Below, in pieces: positions 59,708 through 64,000 of a DNA stretch of 64,000 nt. Below the pieces are notes generated by a model that worked only from the letters and a program-made list of their open reading frames with translations, was not told where the DNA came from and made no database searches. Numbering within the stretch: the first letter of the stretch is position 1; each line of letters starts with the position of its first letter. Origin of the DNA: Streptomyces sp. NBC_00223 (GTDB lineage: Bacteria; Actinomycetota; Actinomycetes; Streptomycetales; Streptomycetaceae); contig NZ_CP108109.1 of the NCBI RefSeq assembly GCF_036199905.1, forward strand, positions 5,951,501 through 6,015,500, given 5' to 3'. The translations under genes and the position numbers were made by a program.

Positions 59708-60313
59708 ATGAGCGCCGAGTCGACAGAACTGAGTGCCCGGATCCGCTTTTGGCGTCTGACGTTCCGCCACTGGCGTTGGCAGCGCCCCTTCTGGGCGGGT
59801 CTGCTGACCCTGCTGGGGGGCGCGCCCATCATGTACTTCCCCTACGCGCATATGACGCTCGGTCAGCTGACCATCCGGATGGCGACGACCGCGGGCTCCG
59901 GCTCACTGATCATCGGCGTCCTGCTCTTCGTACTGGGTCTGACCATGTGGTTCCAGACCGCCGTACGGTTCTTCGCCGGGGTCGCCACGATCCTGCTCGC
60001 GCTGGTGTCGCTGGTGATCTCCAACTTCGGCGGCTTCCTGGCGGGCTATCTGCTCGCGCTGATCGGTGGCGCGCTGGCCCTGGCCTGGGTGCCGGGCGTC
60101 CCGGTGACCGACGAACCCGGCGACAAGGCGGAACTGCCCGACGGCGACCCCCACTCGGGCGGCGAGCGGGGCGGACCCGGGACGGTCCAGCCCGCCGAGC
60201 CCTTCGTACCCGCCCAGGCGGGGGAGTCCCACGCTTCACCCGAGCCGGTGCACGCCGGCGCGCGCTCCAACGACGAGTCCACCGAGGAGAACGGGAGGCA
60301 CCGTGCTGGGTGA
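59708..60313 (+). CDS. DUF6114 family membrane protein
   Basis: This 201-residue protein has four or so hydrophobic segments between residues 25 and 130 (PFWAGLLTLLGGAPIMYFPY, TAGSGSLIIGVLLFVLGLTMWF, VATILLALVSLVISNFGGFLAGYLLALIGGALALAW) and an acidic disordered C-terminus. A Trp-rich N-terminal WRLTFRHWRWQRPFW segment is notable. It overlaps the downstream gene by 11 bases. It always accompanies DUF6230 genes in my recollection. The role is unknown. Confidence 0.85.
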   Translation: MSAESTELSARIRFWRLTFRHWRWQRPFWAGLLTLLGGAPIMYFPYAHMTLGQLTIRMATTAGSGSLIIGVLLFVLGLTMWFQTAVRFFAGVATILLALVSLVISNFGGFLAGYLLALIGGALALAWVPGVPVTDEPGDKAELPDGDPHSGGERGGPGTVQPAEPFVPAQAGESHASPEPVHAGARSNDESTEENGRHRAG

Positions 60314-61865
60314 CGAGGCTCAGCCGGACGGGAGCGAGGGCTCCCGCAAGCGGGCGGCCGCAGGGCCGCGCCACGCGGCCCCCCGCAAATCGCTGCTGAC
60401 CAAGTTGCACGTTCCCGCCGGGAAAGCGGTGGCGCTGGCCGCCATGCCCACGGCGGTGCTGATGGGGATGGGCTTCACCCCGCATCTCGCGCAGGCCGAC
60501 GAACTGCCCGACAACCCGTTCAAGCCCGGGCCCTGCGTGACGCGGTCCGACACCCCGTCGCCGTCCGCGACGGCCGGCGGCCAGCACGGCGGGAGCGCCG
60601 GTACGCCGACGTCCACGCCCACCGACCGGGCGACCGACCGGCCGACGACGACCCCGAGCCCGTCCGCCACGTCGGACGGGCAACCGGACCCCGTGGCCGA
60701 CCCGACCGCGACCGGGTCGAAGCCCGCCGACGACCCGCTGGGCGGGCTCCTGCCGAAGAGCGCGACGGCCAAGACCGTGGCGACCAAGGCCGTGAAGTCG
60801 AAGGCCGGGACAGCGAAGAGCGCCAAGTCGGCGGGCGGGACGCCGCAGGCCACGACGCCGGTGACCGCACCCGCGGCCGACGCGCCGGCCGCGGCGACGT
60901 CGGCCGGCGCGAAGAAGGTCAACCCGCTGGACCCGCTGGGCCTGGGCGATCTGCTCAACGGCCTGCTCGGCGGCGGCAAGAAGCCCGGCGGCCCGACCAC
61001 CGCGCCCACCACGCAGCCGCCGGAGCCCGCGCCGACCACCCAGGCGCCGGAGCCCACCGGGACCGCCACCGAGGCGCCGCCGAAGTCCTCGTCCGGCGGG
61101 GGCTCCTCCGGCGGTACGTCCGGCGGTACGTCGCAGGACGGCGGTACGTCCGGCGGTACGTCGCAGGACGGCGGTACGTCCGGCGGTTCGTCGGCGGGCG
61201 GTTCGTCCGGCGGATCCTCGGGCGGCAGCACCTCGGCCACGCCCTCGCGCGGCCCGAAGGCCAAGGAGACCGCCGGCGTCGACCAGGACACCGTCGACAA
61301 GGTCACCAAGGCCCTCCAGGACGCCGGCGTCGCGTCGCCCTCGGCCACCGCCCCGGCCGACTCCGACGGCAAGCAGCCGTACCCGTGCCCGACCTACGAC
61401 GCGCAGGCGCTCGCCGACGCCAAGACCGAGCCGGGCATCCCGCTGCTGCCCGACGCGCCCTGGACCCTCAAGAGCAGCATGCTCACCCTGTACGGCCTCG
61501 ACTACGACGGCATCGTGAAGGTGCGGACGTGGAGCGGCGGGGTCAAGGACGTGCTCAAGTTCACCGCGACCGGCGTGGACATCGCCGATCTGCACCAGAT
61601 CGTGGACGGCCCCGGCGACGGCCACACCCACGTACGGGCCCGCAAGGGCTCCACGTCCACGATCCGCCACGGCACGGTGACGATGTACACCGAGTCGCTC
61701 AGCGGCGACCTGCTCGGCCTGATCCCGGTCACGTTCACCCCGAAGGCGCCGCCGCCGCTGACCCTACCGGTGCTCTTCTTCACCGACGTGACGGTCCTCC
61801 AGGCCGGCCAGTTCGGCGGCACGCTGACCATCCCGGGCATGAGCCTGCGCCCCGGCACGTCGTAA
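60303..61865 (+). CDS. Exported Pro/Thr/Gly-rich protein of the DUF6230 operon
   Basis: This 520-residue protein has a basic N-terminus, a signal-like hydrophobic segment (VALAAMPTAVLMGMGFTPHLAQA, about 43-65) and a long disordered stretch rich in Thr, Pro, Ser and Gly (about 75-320, including repeated SGGTSQDGGT). A folded C-terminal domain (about 335-520) follows, with two Cys (KPGPCVT before the linker, YPCPTYD after). I do not recognise an enzyme family. GTG 60303 overlaps DUF6114; GGGAGG is upstream. Probably a cell-surface protein. Confidence 0.8.
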   Translation: MLGDEAQPDGSEGSRKRAAAGPRHAAPRKSLLTKLHVPAGKAVALAAMPTAVLMGMGFTPHLAQADELPDNPFKPGPCVTRSDTPSPSATAGGQHGGSAGTPTSTPTDRATDRPTTTPSPSATSDGQPDPVADPTATGSKPADDPLGGLLPKSATAKTVATKAVKSKAGTAKSAKSAGGTPQATTPVTAPAADAPAAATSAGAKKVNPLDPLGLGDLLNGLLGGGKKPGGPTTAPTTQPPEPAPTTQAPEPTGTATEAPPKSSSGGGSSGGTSGGTSQDGGTSGGTSQDGGTSGGSSAGGSSGGSSGGSTSATPSRGPKAKETAGVDQDTVDKVTKALQDAGVASPSATAPADSDGKQPYPCPTYDAQALADAKTEPGIPLLPDAPWTLKSSMLTLYGLDYDGIVKVRTWSGGVKDVLKFTATGVDIADLHQIVDGPGDGHTHVRARKGSTSTIRHGTVTMYTESLSGDLLGLIPVTFTPKAPPPLTLPVLFFTDVTVLQAGQFGGTLTIPGMSLRPGTS

Positions 61866-61929
61866 CCGCGACGGCCGGTCCGTAACCGCGACCGCCGGTC
61901 CGCCCCGGCCCCGTACGACGACAGCCGCG

Positions 61930-61963
61930 CGGCCCGTACCCGCTGACGACCGGGTGCGGGCCG
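61930..61963. terminator. Bidirectional terminator between the DUF6230 operon and pyk
   Basis: CGGCCCGTACCCG and CGGGTGCGGGCCG form a 13-bp stem with one G-U pair and an 8-base loop, between convergent stops. A direct repeat GTAACCGCGAC(G/C)GCCGGTCC precedes it (61865-61901). Confidence 0.65.
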
Positions 61964-61983
61964 CACGGCGTGCGTAGGGGAGG

Positions 61984-63402
61984 TCAGTCGCCGAGGTGGT
62001 GGACGCGGACCAGGTTGGTGGTGCCGGGGACGCCGGGCGGGGAGCCGGCCGTGATGATCACGGTGTCGCCCTTGGCGTACTCGGAGAGCTTGAGCATCTC
62101 CCGGTCCACCAGCTCCACCATCGCGTCGGTGTTGTCGACGTGCTCGACCACGAACGCCTCCACACCCCAGGTCAGCGCGAGCTGGTTGCGGGTCGCGGCG
62201 TCGGTGGTGAAGGCAAGCACGGGCGCGGGCACCCGGTAGCGGGCCAGCCGGCGGGCGGTGTCACCGGACTTGGTGAAGGCCACCAGCGTCCGCGCGTCCA
62301 GGAAGTCGCCCAGCTCGGCCGCCGCGCGGGCCACCGCGCCGCCCTGGGTGCGCGGCTTCTTGCCCGGGGGCAGCGGCTGGAGACCGCGGCACAGCAGCTC
62401 CTCCTCGGCCGCCTCCACGATCCGCGACATCGTCTTGACCGTCTCGATCGGGTACTTGCCGACGGAGGACTCCGCGGAGAGCATCACCGCGTCGGCGCCG
62501 TCGAGGATCGCGTTGGCGACGTCGGACGCCTCGGCGCGGGTGGGCCGGGAGTTGGTGATCATCGACTCCATCATCTGGGTCGCCACGATCACCGGCTTGG
62601 CGTTGCGGCGGCACATCTCGACCAGCCGCTTCTGGACCAACGGCACCTGTTCGAGCGGGTACTCCACGGCGAGGTCGCCGCGGGCCACCATCACCGCGTC
62701 GAAGGCCGCGACGACGCTCTCCATGTTGTCGACCGCCTGCGGCTTCTCCACCTTGGCGATGACGGGGACCCGGCGGCCCTCCTCGTCCATCACCCGGTGG
62801 ACGTCGCGCACGTCCTTGGCGTCGCGCACGAAGGACAGCGCGACCATGTCGACGCCGAGGTGGAGGGCGAACCTGAGGTCCTCGATGTCCTTCTCGGACA
62901 GCGCGGGCACGTTCACCGCGGCGCCCGGCAGGTTGATGCCCTTGTGGTCGGAGATGACCCCGCCCTCGACCACCAGCGAGCGCACCCGCGGGCCCTCGAC
63001 CTCGATGACGCGCAGCGCCACGTTGCCGTCGTTGATCAGGATCGGGTCGCCCTGCGAGACGTCGCCGGGCAGGCCCTTGTACGTGGTGCCGCAGATCGAG
63101 CGGTCACCGGCCACGTCCTCGGTGGTGATGGTGAACTCGTCGCCCGCGACCAGCTCCACGGGTCCGTCGGCGAACTTGCCGAGCCGGATCTTGGGACCCT
63201 GGAGGTCGGCGAGCACGCCGACCGCCCTGCCGGTCTCCTCGGCCACCTTGCGCACGCGCTGGTAGCGGTCCTGGTGCTCGGCGTGGCTGCCGTGGCTGAA
63301 ATTCAGTCGGGCCACGTTCATGCCTGCCTCGACCAGCGTCTTGAGCTGTTCGTAGGAGTCGACGGCGGGACCCAGGGTGCAGACGATCTTGGCTCGGCGC
63401 AT
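61984..63402 (-). CDS. pyk: Pyruvate kinase
   Basis: The 472-residue glycolytic enzyme converts phosphoenolpyruvate and ADP to pyruvate and ATP. The start MRRAKIVCTLGPAVDS and ARLNFSHGSHAEH are standard. The active-site block MVARGDLAVEYPLEQVPLVQK and the ATQMMESM segment are intact. The C-terminal allosteric domain ends DTVIITAGSPPGVPGTTNLVRVHHLGD. ATG 63402 is the family start. It lies 65 bp downstream of ackA on the same strand. Streptomycetes usually have two pyk genes. Confidence 0.97.
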   Translation of the reverse strand: MRRAKIVCTLGPAVDSYEQLKTLVEAGMNVARLNFSHGSHAEHQDRYQRVRKVAEETGRAVGVLADLQGPKIRLGKFADGPVELVAGDEFTITTEDVAGDRSICGTTYKGLPGDVSQGDPILINDGNVALRVIEVEGPRVRSLVVEGGVISDHKGINLPGAAVNVPALSEKDIEDLRFALHLGVDMVALSFVRDAKDVRDVHRVMDEEGRRVPVIAKVEKPQAVDNMESVVAAFDAVMVARGDLAVEYPLEQVPLVQKRLVEMCRRNAKPVIVATQMMESMITNSRPTRAEASDVANAILDGADAVMLSAESSVGKYPIETVKTMSRIVEAAEEELLCRGLQPLPPGKKPRTQGGAVARAAAELGDFLDARTLVAFTKSGDTARRLARYRVPAPVLAFTTDAATRNQLALTWGVEAFVVEHVDNTDAMVELVDREMLKLSEYAKGDTVIITAGSPPGVPGTTNLVRVHHLGD

Positions 63403-63467
63403 GGGCGCTATCCTATCGGTTTGTTCCGCTCCGGAATAATCCAGGGGCTTTGTGGTCAGGGGGAAGG

Positions 63468-64000
63468 TCAGCCGCGGGCCAGCGCGTAGGTGTCGCGGGC
63501 GATCTCCAGCTCCTCGTCGGTGGGGACCACGGCGACGGCCACGCGCGAGGACTCCGCGGAGATCAGCCGGGCGCCGCTGCCGCGTACGGAGTTGTGCACC
63601 GGGTCCAGCACGATCCCCAGGCCCTCCAGGTCGGCCAGCGCTGCCGCGCGCACGGCGGCGGAGTTCTCGCCGACGCCCGCGGTGAAGGCGATCGCGTCCA
63701 CCCGGCCGAGGACGGCCGTGAAGGCGCCGATGTACCGGCGCAGCCGGTGGGTGTACACGTCGAAGGCGAGCCGCGCGGCCCTGTCGCCCTCGCCCATCCG
63801 GCGGCCGATCTCGCGCATGTCGTTGGCGCCGCACAGCCCGAGCAGGCCGGACCGCTTGTTGAGCAGGGTGTCGATCTCGTCGGTGGTCATGCCGCCGACG
63901 CGCTCCAGGTGGAAGACGACCGCCGGGTCGATGTCGCCGGACCTGGTGCCCATCACCAGGCCCTCCAGCGGGGTCATGCCCATGGAGGTGTCCACGCTGC
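63468..64000 (-). CDS. ackA: Acetate kinase, C-terminal part (truncated by window edge)
   Basis: About 177 codons of acetate kinase, which makes ATP and acetate from acetyl phosphate. VDTSMGMTPLEGLVMGTRSGDIDP (near the window edge) carries the substrate-binding Asp region, and FTAGVGENS the adenine-site region. The end is ...EIARDTYALARG. The N-terminal half lies beyond base 64000. It is followed closely by pyk. A phosphotransacetylase would be expected upstream, outside the window. Confidence 0.96.
   Translation of the reverse strand, partial: SVDTSMGMTPLEGLVMGTRSGDIDPAVVFHLERVGGMTTDEIDTLLNKRSGLLGLCGANDMREIGRRMGEGDRAARLAFDVYTHRLRRYIGAFTAVLGRVDAIAFTAGVGENSAAVRAAALADLEGLGIVLDPVHNSVRGSGARLISAESSRVAVAVVPTDEELEIARDTYALARG

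Overview
The window is chromosomal core DNA from a Streptomyces-type actinomycete. The base composition is very GC-rich and codons are strongly GC-ending. Starts are often GTG or TTG behind GGAGG-type ribosome sites. It carries the filamentous-growth coiled-coil proteins FilP and Scy. From memory, the gene order (atp operon, DUF2550, cobalamin adenosyltransferase, hydroxybutyryl-CoA dehydrogenase, STAS, nucS, SCO5389-like, FilP, Scy, epimerase, thiolase, meaB, MarR, icmA, thioredoxin, pyk, ackA) follows the S. coelicolor SCO5371-SCO5424 region. That comparison was not computed.

Layout. 0-3.7 kb holds the end of the ATP synthase operon (atpA 3' end, atpG, atpD, atpC) and a DUF2550 membrane protein. 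3.8-5.5 kb has the scar of a deleted two-component system and an AbrB/VapC-type toxin-antitoxin pair. 5.6-11.1 kb has a cobalamin adenosyltransferase, 3-hydroxyacyl-CoA dehydrogenase, a STAS protein and a large membrane-anchored P-loop protein. 11.7-20.5 kb looks like accessory DNA. It contains a polar amino-acid ABC transporter, an acetoacetate-decarboxylase-family enzyme, a GntR regulator, an SDR oxidoreductase and, on the other strand, a secreted 1,101-residue protein joining a CdtB-like nuclease, two ricin-type lectin regions and a GH18 chitinase. 20.8-29.5 kb has nucS, small conserved proteins, a luciferase-like oxidoreductase, a NodB-fold lipoprotein with lost metal ligands and two paralogous ABC transporters. 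29.6-34.2 kb has filP and scy.

34.4-41.3 kb has methylmalonyl-CoA epimerase, thiolase, meaB, a MurJ-family flippase, a FemX-like transferase and a MarR regulator. 41.4-47.6 kb has three tandem AIM24 proteins with a DUF2127 protein, a DUF3817 and thiamine-binding pair, and a regulator/MFS pair. 47.7-53.9 kb is a second variable zone. It holds an unrecognised gene, a RelE/Phd-like pair flanked by 97-bp direct repeats, an ECF sigma factor with its membrane partner, an L,D-transpeptidase, a MarR regulator and a four-unit tandem repeat. 53.9-64 kb has icmA (isobutyryl-CoA mutase large subunit), DUF397, TetR, a TPR-thioredoxin, a DUF6230/DUF6114 envelope operon, pyk and the ackA 3' part.

Shared themes. 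Several genes serve acyl-CoA and B12 metabolism: the adenosyltransferase supplies coenzyme B12, icmA and the epimerase interconvert C4 acyl-CoAs, meaB protects a mutase, and thiolase and hydroxyacyl-CoA dehydrogenase build or degrade acetoacetyl-CoA. FilP, Scy, MurJ, FemX, the L,D-transpeptidase and DUF6230/6114 proteins concern hyphal shape and envelope. The strongest candidate for an undescribed system is the CdtB-lectin-chitinase fusion at 17.2-20.5 kb. No tRNA, rRNA, CRISPR array or intact insertion sequence was seen.
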